Shown: positions 31,459 to 38,761 of the stretch, piece by piece
Layout: the number at the start of each line of letters is the position of its first letter
Numbering within the stretch: the stretch's first letter is position 1
Assembly (NCBI GenBank): GCA_964484475.1
Contig: CAZAFU010000012.1
Coordinates: forward strand, 1 to 38,761
Source of the DNA: Parvularcula sp964484475
Lineage (GTDB): Bacteria; Pseudomonadota; Alphaproteobacteria; Caulobacterales; Parvularculaceae
Reading direction: 5' to 3'
DNA length: 38,761 nt
Position numbers and translations under genes: made by a program
The notes under the pieces: model-generated
Told to the model about the DNA's origin: nothing
Database searches by the model: none
The model's input: the letters and a program-made list of their open reading frames with translations, nothing else

Positions 31459-32180
31459 GACACCTATCCTTATCCGTCATATCGCTCGTCCTCCTCGCTG
31501 CCTGCGGCACAGGCACCGCTTCCGGCCAGGAGACAGACGCCCGGGTGCGCAGCATCTCCGTGGCCGGGCAAGGCCGGGTGACCGGCACGCCGGATATGGC
31601 GGTCCTGAATTTCTCCGTGCGCAATCGGGGCAAGACCGCGGGCGAGGCCTTCTCGGGCTCCTCGGAGCGGATGAACGCGGTGATCTCGGCCTTCAAGGAG
31701 GCGGGCATCGAGCCTCGCGACCTCCAGACCGCGCAGGTCAATCTCAACCCCGTCTATGCCCAGAACGAGCGCGGCTACCAGGACCGTGCCAGGATCGTGG
31801 CCTATGAAGCGGTCCAGACGCTCACCGTCCGCCTGCGGGATATCGAGACCGCCGGGGAGATGATCGATCTCGGTGTCGGTTCGGGCGCGAACGAGCTCCA
31901 GAGCTTCACCCTGACCATCGACGAGACCGAGGCCCTCGAAGACGAGGCCCGGGTCGCGGCCGTGCGCGATGCCCGGCGCAAGGCCGAGATGATGGCCGAG
32001 GCCGCGGGCGCCAGCCTCGGGCAGGTGATGACCATTTCCGCCTACCAGGGCGGCGGCCGCCCGGTTCCGATGATGGCGTCCGCGCGTATGGCGTCGGCTG
32101 ACGTCGCCGAGGAAATGAGCATCGAGGCCGGTGAGCAGGAGCTGACGGTCAACGTGCAGGTGACCTTCGCCCTGAAATAG
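31455..32180 (+). CDS. SIMPL-domain (DUF541) lipoprotein
   Basis: This 241-aa protein has a lipobox LAAC (Cys17) and a SIMPL/DUF541 domain from about residue 30 to the end. Recognisable parts are ISVAGQGRVTGTPDMAVLNF, FKEAGIEPRDLQTAQVNLNP, the AVRDARRKAEMMAEAAGASL helix and a final strand VNVQVTFALK. The domain is found in envelope proteins with roles reported in stress resistance, but the molecular activity is unclear. The start at 31455 overlaps the cysE stop by 4 bp, so the two are co-translated. It ends 3 bp from the convergent YihY copy 2. Confidence 0.93.
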   Translation: MRHLSLSVISLVLLAACGTGTASGQETDARVRSISVAGQGRVTGTPDMAVLNFSVRNRGKTAGEAFSGSSERMNAVISAFKEAGIEPRDLQTAQVNLNPVYAQNERGYQDRARIVAYEAVQTLTVRLRDIETAGEMIDLGVGSGANELQSFTLTIDETEALEDEARVAAVRDARRKAEMMAEAAGASLGQVMTISAYQGGGRPVPMMASARMASADVAEEMSIEAGEQELTVNVQVTFALK

Positions 32181-32183
32181 GGT

Positions 32184-33137
32184 TCAGGCCGACGTCTCTC
32201 CCAGGGTGTCCGCTGCGTGGGCGCCGCGTTCGCCCATCGGCTCGGGTGGGCCTTTCGTCGTGTCCTTCCTCGTCTGCCGTTCGAGTTCCGCGTTCAGCTC
32301 GGCTCCGAGAAGCACGCTGAAGGTCGTCAGGAACAGCCACATCAGGAGGATCACGGCCGCCCCGAGGGTGCCGTAGGTCTCGTTGTAGCTCGCGAAGTTC
32401 GAGACATAGATCGAGAAGACCGCCGAGCCTGCGAGCCAGAGAAGGACGCCGAGAACGGCCCCGGGGGTGATCCAGGCCCAGCGCGGGCGATCCCTGTCCG
32501 GCGCGAAGCGGTAGAGTATGGCAAAGCCCAAGGTGGCGCCGAGAAAGAGAAGCGCCCATTTGGCGAAGCCGATCAGGAGCTCGACGCCGCCTCCGAGACC
32601 CACCGCCTTGAGGACCGGCGGCAGGACGATGATCAGTCCGGCAGCGAGCACAACCCCCACAACCGCCGCGAGGGTGAGGACGAGGCGCAACGCGGTCTTC
32701 CTGACGAAGCTCCGCTCGTCGGTCTCGTCATAGGCGATGTTCAGGCCCTCGATCATCGCGTTCACGCCCTTGGAGGCGGACCAGATCCCGAGCAGGATCG
32801 CGATGATCGCCGTCAGGAGGGCGCCTCCGTCGCTGGCCGCGGCGTCGGCGGCCTGGCGGTGGATGATGTCGGCGATCTCGGGCGGGAGCTGCCCGGTGAA
32901 GCCATCGATCTGATCGACCATCTGTGCGGGGTCCGCCACAAGGCCCCAGATCGCGACCACGGCGGCGACCCCCGGGAACAGCGCCAGCATGCAATAGAAG
33001 GCGCCGCCGGCCGCCACGAGGGAGACGTGGTCCTTGCCCAGCTGGTCCTTGGTACGGAAAAGCGTGTCCTTCCAACCGCGCGGAGGGATTTGCCAAGGTT
33101 TGTGGGCCTTGCGGCCACGGGGCTCGTCGCGTGCCAT
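32184..33137 (-). CDS. YihY/BrkB-family inner-membrane protein, copy 2
   Basis: This 317-aa protein is the paralog of the one encoded at 28944-29927, with the same six-helix plan: PPRGWKDTLFRTKDQLGKDH, GAFYCMLALFPGVAAVVAIW, GIWSASKGVNAMIEGLNIAY, and a last helix ILLMWLFLTTFSVLLGAELN then AELERQ. Its tail MGERGAHAADTLG is nearly the same as in copy 1. I use the ATG at 33137 with AGAGG upstream; a GTG lies 6 bp further out. Function of the family is unknown. It sits 50 bp downstream of the enoyl-CoA hydratase gene on the same strand. Confidence 0.93.
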   Translation of the reverse strand: MARDEPRGRKAHKPWQIPPRGWKDTLFRTKDQLGKDHVSLVAAGGAFYCMLALFPGVAAVVAIWGLVADPAQMVDQIDGFTGQLPPEIADIIHRQAADAAASDGGALLTAIIAILLGIWSASKGVNAMIEGLNIAYDETDERSFVRKTALRLVLTLAAVVGVVLAAGLIIVLPPVLKAVGLGGGVELLIGFAKWALLFLGATLGFAILYRFAPDRDRPRWAWITPGAVLGVLLWLAGSAVFSIYVSNFASYNETYGTLGAAVILLMWLFLTTFSVLLGAELNAELERQTRKDTTKGPPEPMGERGAHAADTLGETSA

Positions 33138-33187
33138 CGTCACCTCTTTTCAGGAGGAACAACACCGCCAGAGGCAGGAACTCTCGC

Positions 33188-33934
33188 CTATTTCTTGAGC
33201 CGCCCGGCGATGATGCCCTGCATCTCCTCGGACCTCAGCCTCTCGCCGAAGACCTCGAGCTCGTGACGGGTATGCGGGAGCAGCGTCTCGAGCTCCTCCT
33301 GCATCAGTTTCTTCGAAGCGCGCATGGCCTGGGGCGGAAGCTCGGCGAGGCGCCTGGCCGTCCGCTCCGCGAACAGCATGGCTTCGCCCTCGGGGACCGC
33401 TTCGGTGATGAAGCCGAACCGTTCGGCCTTGGGGGCGGGGATCACCTCCGAAAGCAGCATGAACTCGGCTGCCCGCTGCCGGCCGAGCCGCCGGGTCAGC
33501 AGGCGCGACGCCCCCGCCTCGGGCACCGCGCCAAGCTGGGTGAAGGGCATGTGGAAGCGCGCTGTCTTCTCCGCGTAGATGAAGTCCGTATGCAGCATCA
33601 TCGTCGCGCCGATCCCGACGCACCATCCCTGTACCGCCGCGACCACGGGCACCGTGGCACGCAATCCCGCTTCGATCAGGCGAAGGACCGGCGGGTTCTC
33701 CATGCCTTCGGGGCTCATCAGCCGCATGAAGGCCGAAAGGTCGTTGCCTGCGGTGAAGCTGTCGCCTTCCGCCGAGAGCATCAGGACCCTGACCTCCTCG
33801 TCCTCCTCGGCCCTGGTGAAGGCTTCGACGAGCGCCTCGTACATCTCGTCCGTCATCGCGTTCTTCTTCTCGGCCCGGTTCAGGCGGGCATGGAGAATGC
33901 CGCCATCGCGGCTGAGGATCACATGCTCGGTCAT
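33188..33934 (-). CDS. Enoyl-CoA hydratase/isomerase family protein
   Basis: This 248-aa crotonase-fold enzyme has the oxyanion-hole elements LSAEGDSFTAGNDLSAFMRL and VQGWCVGIGATMMLHTDFIY, and the region MPFTQLGAVPEAGASRLLTR where the Glu of PEAG matches one catalytic Glu of the family. The C-terminus has AMRASKKLMQEE. Length is typical. It could be a hydratase, an isomerase or another crotonase; a single Glu motif does not settle it. ATG at 33934 has GGAG at normal spacing. It diverges from the amidotransferase gene. Confidence 0.92.
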   Translation of the reverse strand: MTEHVILSRDGGILHARLNRAEKKNAMTDEMYEALVEAFTRAEEDEEVRVLMLSAEGDSFTAGNDLSAFMRLMSPEGMENPPVLRLIEAGLRATVPVVAAVQGWCVGIGATMMLHTDFIYAEKTARFHMPFTQLGAVPEAGASRLLTRRLGRQRAAEFMLLSEVIPAPKAERFGFITEAVPEGEAMLFAERTARRLAELPPQAMRASKKLMQEELETLLPHTRHELEVFGERLRSEEMQGIIAGRLKK

Positions 33935-33989
33935 CGACAGCTCCTTCGCTCTTCGGCAATGAACCCTCTCGCAGGAAAGGGCGCAAGCA

Positions 33990-34691
33990 ATGAAGCTATG
34001 GATTGCGGAGACGGGCTATCCGCCCGGCGAACTCGGCGGCGCGTGGCCATCCTACCCGTCGATGTTCGCGCGTATGCTGGAGGAGGCGGGCGGCGCGTTC
34101 GAGGTCACGAGCGTCGACGTGGCCGCGGGTGAAACCCTGCCGCCTCCCGAAGAGGGCTCGGCGCTGCTCGTCACAGGCTCGCCTGCCGGCGCCTATGAGG
34201 ACCGCGCTTTCATTCCCGTTCTCGAAGAGAGCGTCCGGCGCTTTGCCCATGCCGGGCGGCCCGTGGTCGGCATCTGTTTCGGCCACCAGCTCGTCGCCCA
34301 GGCCTTCGGTGCGAAGGTCGCGAAGTCCTCGCGCGGGTGGGGCGTCGGGGTGCACAGCTACGAAGTCCTGTCAGAGACCCCGTGGCGCGGCGGGCCCGCC
34401 CGTTTCGCCTGCGCGGTCTCCCACCAGGACCAGGTGGAGACCCTTCCGGAGGGGTTCAGGGTCGTCGCGGGCTCGCCTTTCTGTCCCATGGGCTGTCTCG
34501 CCCATGACAGTCTGAGGGTGCTCACCTTCCAGCCCCATCCCGAGTTCAGCCATGCTTATGCCAGGGCACTCCTCCGCCTGAGGAGCGATCGCATTCCTCC
34601 GGACCGGATCGCCTATGGCGAGGCGACCCTGCGTCACGAGAGCGACCGCGGTCTCATCGGCACATGGATCAGTGATTTTCTGGCCGGGTGA
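33990..34691 (+). CDS. Class I glutamine amidotransferase-like protein
   Basis: This 233-aa protein has the class I GATase triad: nucleophile Cys96 in GICFGHQLVAQAFGA, and His183 and Glu185 in FQPHPEFSHAYA. The region RPVVGICFGHQL is diagnostic. As a stand-alone domain with MKLWIAETGYPPGELGGAWP at the start, it resembles GMP-synthase-like amidotransferases of unknown acceptor. No synthase partner is encoded next to it. It is convergent with the Zur-like gene. Confidence 0.92.
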   Translation: MKLWIAETGYPPGELGGAWPSYPSMFARMLEEAGGAFEVTSVDVAAGETLPPPEEGSALLVTGSPAGAYEDRAFIPVLEESVRRFAHAGRPVVGICFGHQLVAQAFGAKVAKSSRGWGVGVHSYEVLSETPWRGGPARFACAVSHQDQVETLPEGFRVVAGSPFCPMGCLAHDSLRVLTFQPHPEFSHAYARALLRLRSDRIPPDRIAYGEATLRHESDRGLIGTWISDFLAG

Positions 34692-34700
34692 GGCCGCGCG

Positions 34701-35132
34701 TCATCCGGCGCAGTTGGAGCAGACGCCCCTGATCTCGACACGTATCAGTTCGGCCTGGAAGCCATGATCCTGGCTCAGGCGATGGGCGCCGTCGTGGAAG
34801 GCGCTCATCGGTTCCTGGATCTCCGAAACCGCGTCGCATTCCTTGCAGATCAGGAAGGTCTCGACCTCGTGGGGCTCGCCATGCTCGCAGACCATGAAAG
34901 CGCCGAGACCGTCGAGCTTGTGCACGAGGCCCTGTTTCTGCAGGCGGTCGAGAGCGCGGTATACGGTCATCGGCGCGCCGATGCCCTGGCCCTTCAGCCG
35001 TTCGAGAAGGTCATAGGCCTTCAACGGGCCGCCCGCATGTTCGAGGGCGGCGAGGACCAGCCGGTCGTTCTTGGTGAGACGCACGCGACGGTTGACACCG
35101 CCATGACTTCGTTCTGTTGCCAGCATCGCCAT
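34701..35132 (-). CDS. Zur-type Fur-family repressor
   Basis: This 143-aa protein has the Fur fold: an N-terminal winged helix (LTKNDRLVLAALEHAGGPLK, then APMTVYRALDRLQKQGLVHK) and a C-terminal dimer domain. The structural zinc site is seen as ICKECD near residues 94-99 and CSNC near 138-141, and the Glu/His-rich part CEHGEPHEVETF supplies regulatory-site ligands. The sequence is closer to Zur than Fur or Irr (short N-terminus, the MVCEHGEPHEV element), so it probably represses zinc-uptake genes. It is divergent from galE across a 130-bp gap that may contain its own operator. Confidence 0.85.
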   Translation of the reverse strand: MAMLATERSHGGVNRRVRLTKNDRLVLAALEHAGGPLKAYDLLERLKGQGIGAPMTVYRALDRLQKQGLVHKLDGLGAFMVCEHGEPHEVETFLICKECDAVSEIQEPMSAFHDGAHRLSQDHGFQAELIRVEIRGVCSNCAG

Positions 35133-35262
35133 CGGCCTGTGCCTTCCCCGCCGTCATCAACGAATCTGGATGTGATTCGCCCTCCTACCTGACAAAAGGT
35201 TGAACCAAAATGGACCGTCACACAAGCATCAAGTCTTGGTTGCAATATAACGGGGTCTTCTC
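35133..35262. promoter_or_regulatory. Divergent gap, Zur-like gene / galE
   Basis: The gap is AT-rich near galE. At 35239-35251 the sequence GTTGCAATATAAC is a partial dyad with a TATAAC half-site reminiscent of alphaproteobacterial Zur boxes, but the left half is imperfect. It lies just upstream of the galE TTG start at 35263, with CGGGG as a poor ribosome-binding site. Confidence 0.35.
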
Positions 35263-36267
35263 TTGAGACGTTCAATTCTGATTACGGGGGGTGCGGGCTA
35301 CATTGGTAGTCACACCGCCCATGCGTGTGTCGATGCCGGCTACGAGCTCACCGTCCTCGATGACCTCTCGACAGGAATGGAGGCCGCGATCCCGGCAGAA
35401 GCGCGCTTCGTCGCGGGCGATGTTTCGGACCGGGCGCTCCTCGACCGGCTCTTCGCGGAGAACGAATTCAGCGCGGTCCTGCATTTTGCGGGGCGGATCG
35501 TCGTTCCGGAGTCTGTGGAAAACCCGATCAAGTATTACCGCGAAAACACGGTCGCGAGCCTCGGTCTCCTGGAGGCCATGGTCGCGGCCGGGGTGCCTGC
35601 GATCATCTTCAGCTCCACCGCCGCGGTCTACGAGCCGCGCGAGGACGGCGCGCCCCTTCCCGAGGACGCGGAGAAGGTGCCGCTGTCGCCCTATGGCCAG
35701 TCCAAGCTGATGACCGAGGCGATGATCCGCGACATCGGCGTCGCCCACGGACTGTCAGCAGGCATCCTTCGCTACTTCAACGTGGCCGGTGCCGATCCCA
35801 TGGGCCGCACCGGGCAATCCACACCCAACGCCACCCACCTTCTCAAGATCGCCAGCGAGGTTGCCACCGGGAAGCGCGACCACATGGAAATCTTCGGCGA
35901 GGACTACGCGACGAAGGACGGTACCTGCGTGCGCGATTACATCCATGTCTCCGACCTCGCCGACGCCCACGTGCAGACCCTCGCCCATGTGCTCGAGCAC
36001 GGCGGCCAGGTGACCCTCAACTGCGGCTATGGCCGCGGCGCGACGGTCAAGGAGGTCATCGCCGCCGCCGAGGCCGTGACCGGAGGCATCATCGATGCGC
36101 GGCCCGCCCCCCGTCGCCCGGGCGATGCCCCCGTCCTGGTCTCCGACAACAGCCTCATCAGGAAGACCCTGCCGGGCTGGCAGCCAAGGCATGACAGTCT
36201 CGAAGAGATGGCCCGCACCGCGATCGCCTGGGAGAAACGGCTCGCCGTGCTCAACTCGCAAGGGTGA
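35263..36267 (+). CDS. galE: UDP-glucose 4-epimerase GalE
   Basis: GalE interconverts UDP-glucose and UDP-galactose for surface polysaccharides. The 334-aa protein is a short-chain dehydrogenase-type epimerase with the NAD site ITGGAGYIGSHTAHACVDAG, the catalytic Ser/Thr in IIFSSTAAVYEPREDGAPLP, the Tyr144-x3-Lys148 pair in LSPYGQSKLM and GILRYFNVAGADPMGR. Length is normal. The start is a TTG codon, needed to include the first beta strand before GGAGYIG. Its 3' end overlaps the methionine-synthase module gene by 17 bp, tail to tail. Confidence 0.96.
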   Translation: MRRSILITGGAGYIGSHTAHACVDAGYELTVLDDLSTGMEAAIPAEARFVAGDVSDRALLDRLFAENEFSAVLHFAGRIVVPESVENPIKYYRENTVASLGLLEAMVAAGVPAIIFSSTAAVYEPREDGAPLPEDAEKVPLSPYGQSKLMTEAMIRDIGVAHGLSAGILRYFNVAGADPMGRTGQSTPNATHLLKIASEVATGKRDHMEIFGEDYATKDGTCVRDYIHVSDLADAHVQTLAHVLEHGGQVTLNCGYGRGATVKEVIAAAEAVTGGIIDARPAPRRPGDAPVLVSDNSLIRKTLPGWQPRHDSLEEMARTAIAWEKRLAVLNSQG

Positions 36268-37315
36268 AGGGTTCAAGGCCCGAAAGCCGCATCGCATGGG
36301 AAGGCGCCTTCGGCTCCCTCGGCCTGAGGCCCTCGACCGCCCTCGCGAAGGCCGCGACATGGGCGGGCGTGGTCCCGCAGCAGCCGCCGATGATGTTCAG
36401 GAGCCCGCTTTCGGCCCATTCGCGGATATGCACGCTCATGCTTTCGGGGGTCTCGTCATATTCCCCGAAAGCGTTGGGCAGCCCCGCATTGGGATAGGCC
36501 GAAAGGTAGCACTCCGCGATATCCGCAAGCTCCTTGAGGTGCGGTCGCATCAGGTCCGGCCCCAGGGCGCAGTTGAGCCCGATCGCCAGGGGCCGGGCGT
36601 GGCGGATCGAGTTGAGGAACGCCGTGGGTGTCTGCCCGCTCAGGGTGCGACCAGACTGATCCGTGATGGTGCCCGAGACGATCACCGGTCGCCGCTCGCC
36701 GCGCTCCTCGAGGATCTCGTCGATCGCGAAGAGCGCGGCCTTGGCGTTGAGGGTGTCGAAGACCGTCTCCACGAGAAGGATGTCCGCGCCCCCATCCAGA
36801 AGGGCGCGCGCTGCCTCGCGATAGGCGAGCCGCAGTTCCTGGAAATCGGTGTTTCGCGCGCCGGGGTCGTTGACGTCGGGGCTGATCGAGGCGGTCCTGT
36901 TGGTCGGCCCGATCGCTCCGGCCACGAAGCGCTTCCTGCCGTCCTCTTTCTCGGCGCGGTCCGCCGCCTCCCGTGCCAGCCGCGCGCCTTCGCGGTTCAG
37001 CTCCGCGGCCAGGTCCTCCATCCCGTAATCTGCCTGGGCGATGCTGGTGGAGCTGAAGGTGTTGGTTTCGATGATGTCCGCGCCAGCTTCGAGATAGGCC
37101 CGGTGCATTTCGGCGATCACCTCGGGCCGGGTCAGGTTGAGAAGGTCGTTGTTGCCCTGCATGTCCTGGTCCCAGTCGGCGAACCGCTCGCCCCGGTAAT
37201 CGGCCTCGCCCAGCTTGTGCCGCTGGATCATGGTGCCCGCCCCGCCGTCGAGGACGAGGATACGCTCCGCCATCGCTTCTTGCAGAGCCTCGGTGATGGG
37301 ATCGGGCTTCGGCAT
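36251..37315 (-). CDS. metH: Stand-alone homocysteine S-methyltransferase module of methionine synthase (split MetH)
   Basis: This 354-aa protein is the N-terminal homocysteine-binding domain of MetH only. Its core is DGGAGTMIQRHKLGEADYRG, GADIIETNTFSSTSIAQADY and VSGTITDQSGRTLSGQTPTA; the zinc-binding Cys residues are Cys249 (GLNCALGP) and Cys312-Cys313 (GGCCGTTP). Complete MetH adds folate, cobalamin and reactivation domains, which would be encoded elsewhere; none lies downstream, as galE ends in the opposite direction. Split MetH is known in alphaproteobacteria, for example Caulobacter. ATG at 37315 has GGAG at good spacing, unlike the upstream ATG at 37327. Confidence 0.93.
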   Translation of the reverse strand: MPKPDPITEALQEAMAERILVLDGGAGTMIQRHKLGEADYRGERFADWDQDMQGNNDLLNLTRPEVIAEMHRAYLEAGADIIETNTFSSTSIAQADYGMEDLAAELNREGARLAREAADRAEKEDGRKRFVAGAIGPTNRTASISPDVNDPGARNTDFQELRLAYREAARALLDGGADILLVETVFDTLNAKAALFAIDEILEERGERRPVIVSGTITDQSGRTLSGQTPTAFLNSIRHARPLAIGLNCALGPDLMRPHLKELADIAECYLSAYPNAGLPNAFGEYDETPESMSVHIREWAESGLLNIIGGCCGTTPAHVAAFARAVEGLRPREPKAPSHAMRLSGLEPFTLAS

Positions 37316-37480
37316 CGTGGTCTCCATTCAGGTTCGGGCACGCCCCCCGGCATGAAACCTCGGGCGGGCGCACGCAAGCGCTGAGCGTGACCGAGACGTC
37401 ACACCTTCCTTGAAGTTCCATCTTGCGATGCGCCGCTCCAGCGGTCAGAATCACAGGACCGTGAGCTTGGCAGGGCTGGA
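37316..37480. promoter_or_regulatory. Leader/promoter region, metH module / small membrane-protein gene
   Basis: This 165-bp divergent gap could hold a leader for the methionine-synthase module. On the minus strand there is a GTGAC/GTCAC hairpin at about 37387-37402 and a GC-rich stem (CATGCC with GGCGTG) at about 37330-37350 just upstream of the ribosome-binding site. I recognise no SAM or SAH riboswitch core. Confidence 0.3.
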
Positions 37481-37777
37481 ATGGATACTTCTTTTCTCGA
37501 TGAACTCTACGCGGACCTCCGTCTTTCGATGGGCAGCCTGATCGCGATCTGGCGCTCTCTCGTGGTTCCCGCGTTGGTGATTTCGGTGGGCATGGTGCTC
37601 ATCGGCGGCGGCGTGAAGGAAGTCCTTGCCGTTGTCCTCGGCGGCGCGCTCTTCTCTCTTGCCGACCTCGTGATCCTCAACATGCAGCTCGCCGAACTCG
37701 ATGACGACGAGGCCGAGGCCCTGCGGGACGTTCCCATGGGCGAGCTCGCGAAGATCCTCCACGCACGTTACTTCTAG
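37481..37777 (+). CDS. Small membrane protein, hypothetical
   Basis: This 98-aa protein has two predicted membrane helices, about 22-42 (IWRSLVVPALVISVGMVLIG) and 46-68 (EVLAVVLGGALFSLADLVIL), with an acidic C-terminus (ELDDDEAEAL) that would face the cytoplasm together with the N-terminus. I do not recognise a family. It is expressed away from the metH module gene and precedes the acidic lipoprotein gene by 60 bp on the same strand. Codon use looks like its neighbours, so it is probably real. Confidence 0.7.
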   Translation: MDTSFLDELYADLRLSMGSLIAIWRSLVVPALVISVGMVLIGGGVKEVLAVVLGGALFSLADLVILNMQLAELDDDEAEALRDVPMGELAKILHARYF

Positions 37778-37837
37778 GCTCTGAACGGCGCAGGGCGACG
37801 GGTGTTCATGGGGCACGACAGACAACCCGGAGACCCC

Positions 37838-38260
37838 ATGCGCCACTTTCTTCTGAGCCTTTCCAGCATCGCGCTTCTCGCTGCCTGCGGCGGTGAAGAG
37901 CCCGAAGACGACCGTCCCATGGCGGGCGGCGTCGGCTTCTCGACCGATGTCGAGGAAATCGAGGATCGCCAGCCCGGCAACCCCCTTCCCGAGGAGGAAG
38001 AGGTCGAAACCGTCGAACCGCGGATCTCGCCGGACGCCCCGCGCGCGGGGGACTATCCGAATACGGGCGAGGCGACCACGCGCCTGCCCATCGAGCCCGG
38101 CAACGAAGAGCCCGGCGGCAAGGACATGCTGACCGACGAGGAACGCGCCGAGGCCATTGAGGATCTCGAAGGCATCCTCGCGGCGGACGACGTGGAGGAT
38201 CCCGAGGCCCTGATGACGGGCGACGACGAGGTCGGATCCGAAGAGCCCCCGCGGAACTAG
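37838..38260 (+). CDS. Acidic lipoprotein, hypothetical
   Basis: This 140-aa protein has a lipoprotein signal with lipobox LAAC (Cys about 15), after which the chain is extremely rich in Glu, Asp, Pro and Gly, for example EEEEVETVEP and EERAEAIEDLEGILAADDVE. It is likely disordered and strongly acidic, facing the periplasm. No family is recognised. The ATG at 37838 was chosen over one at 37802 because it gives the signal peptide. Its stop overlaps the stop of the convergent hydrolase gene by 4 bp. Confidence 0.75.
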   Translation: MRHFLLSLSSIALLAACGGEEPEDDRPMAGGVGFSTDVEEIEDRQPGNPLPEEEEVETVEPRISPDAPRAGDYPNTGEATTRLPIEPGNEEPGGKDMLTDEERAEAIEDLEGILAADDVEDPEALMTGDDEVGSEEPPRN

Positions 38261-38761
38261 CGGAGCGGTCCGTTCCTCAGATCTTCGAGGGCGGCGGTCA
38301 CTTCGTCCATGACCGCCTGCTCCTCGAGGTAGAAGCAGTGGCTCGCCTCCTCGATTTCGACGAGGCGGCAGTTCGGCATGGTTTGCGTGCAGAGCTTGCG
38401 GACAGGCCCGTTCTTCACGACCACGTCCTCCCCCGCGATCACCATCACGACGGGCCGGGTTTCGGCGGCGAGGACTTCGCTCTGCGCGACGAGCCTGCCT
38501 GAGGTCAGCATGCCGTCGACCCAGCTCGCGGTGGCGCCGCCGACCCTGAGGTCAGGGTTCAGCATGAAGAGCGCTTCGTTCTTGAAGACCCGTTCTTCCC
38601 GATCTCCGCAGAAGGCGTAGTCCTCGATCTTCCGGCTTCCCGGCTGCCAGGCGCCCTCGCCGTCGAGATAGGTATCGGGGGTGCTGTCGGCCTCGCGCCC
38701 GAGAAGGAAGCGGGCGAGGGGGGTCGGCAGGCCGCCCGTCGAGGGCGTCAGGGCCGGCACC
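38257..38761 (-). CDS. Alpha/beta hydrolase, partial (5' end outside the window)
   Basis: Only the last 167 or so residues are in the window; the gene continues past 38761. The end has the alpha/beta-hydrolase layout: the acid strand PVVMVIAGEDVVVKNGPVRK, with the catalytic Asp probably in GEDVVV, and the catalytic His in IEEASHCFYLEEQAVMDEVT. These match the C-terminal half of lysophospholipase-like alpha/beta hydrolases. The nucleophile Ser motif lies outside the visible part. Convergent with the acidic lipoprotein gene. Confidence 0.88.
   Translation of the reverse strand, partial: VPALTPSTGGLPTPLARFLLGREADSTPDTYLDGEGAWQPGSRKIEDYAFCGDREERVFKNEALFMLNPDLRVGGATASWVDGMLTSGRLVAQSEVLAAETRPVVMVIAGEDVVVKNGPVRKLCTQTMPNCRLVEIEEASHCFYLEEQAVMDEVTAALEDLRNGPLR

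Noticed and set aside
37316..37480. SAM-II or SAH riboswitch upstream of the MetH module
   Set aside because: A GGAGCG-like segment is present on the minus strand, but the conserved cores and pseudoknot partners of these families are not recognisable.

Overview
This GC-rich window (mid-60s percent by eye) comes from the chromosome of a flagellated alphaproteobacterium. Evidence for this is the FtcR/Rem-like atypical flagellar regulator, the MotE-like protein, the FliL-family gene next to flgH, a stand-alone homocysteine module of methionine synthase, a Zur-type Fur protein and dense, overlapping gene packing. A Parvularculales, Hyphomonadales or rhizobial relative is my best guess; genus cannot be fixed from sequence alone. 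I see no tRNA, rRNA, IS element, prophage or CRISPR array.

Positions 1 to about 24,200 are a large flagellar cluster in several divergent blocks. (1) Minus strand: flgI, rod-binding flgJ (no hydrolase domain) and a FlgN-like chaperone. (2) Plus strand: an FtcR-like response regulator without a phosphorylatable Asp. (3) Minus strand: a small PH-like membrane protein. (4) Minus strand: an exported helical-repeat protein coupled to motA, then motB, then flgE, flgK and flgL. (5) Plus strand: flgF, flgG, flgA, flgH and a FliL-like gene. (6) A possible HWE-kinase remnant, then minus strand fliL, fliM and a motE-like gene. (7) Plus strand: fliF, fliH, fliN, fliP, fliG, fliJ and a flagellar-type lytic transglycosylase. 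Together these encode the MS ring, C-ring, part of the export gate, distal rod, P and L rings, hook, hook-filament junction and stator. Flagellin, flgB, flgC, fliE, fliI, fliQ, fliR, flhA, flhB and flgD are not here.

Positions 24,200 to 38,761 are housekeeping and accessory genes: a DUF547 lipoprotein, an aldehyde dehydrogenase, queF, a cyclophilin, a DUF1543 protein, two paralogous YihY/BrkB membrane proteins bracketing a NUDIX hydrolase, cysE and a SIMPL-domain lipoprotein, an enoyl-CoA hydratase, a class I amidotransferase, a Zur-like repressor, galE, the MetH homocysteine module, a small membrane protein, an acidic lipoprotein and a partial alpha/beta hydrolase.

The most interesting points concern motility. 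The only TTTAAA sequences I found by eye all lie in the four regulatory gaps of the flagellar cluster, one of them in a perfect 7-bp-arm dyad between two divergent operons. The exported repeat protein coupled to motA may be a MotC counterpart, given a MotE-like protein in the fliL-fliM operon. There are two FliL-family proteins. FliM lacks the usual N-terminal CheY-binding segment. The fliG gene lies downstream of fliP in an unusual fliF-fliH-fliN-fliP-fliG-fliJ-slt order.
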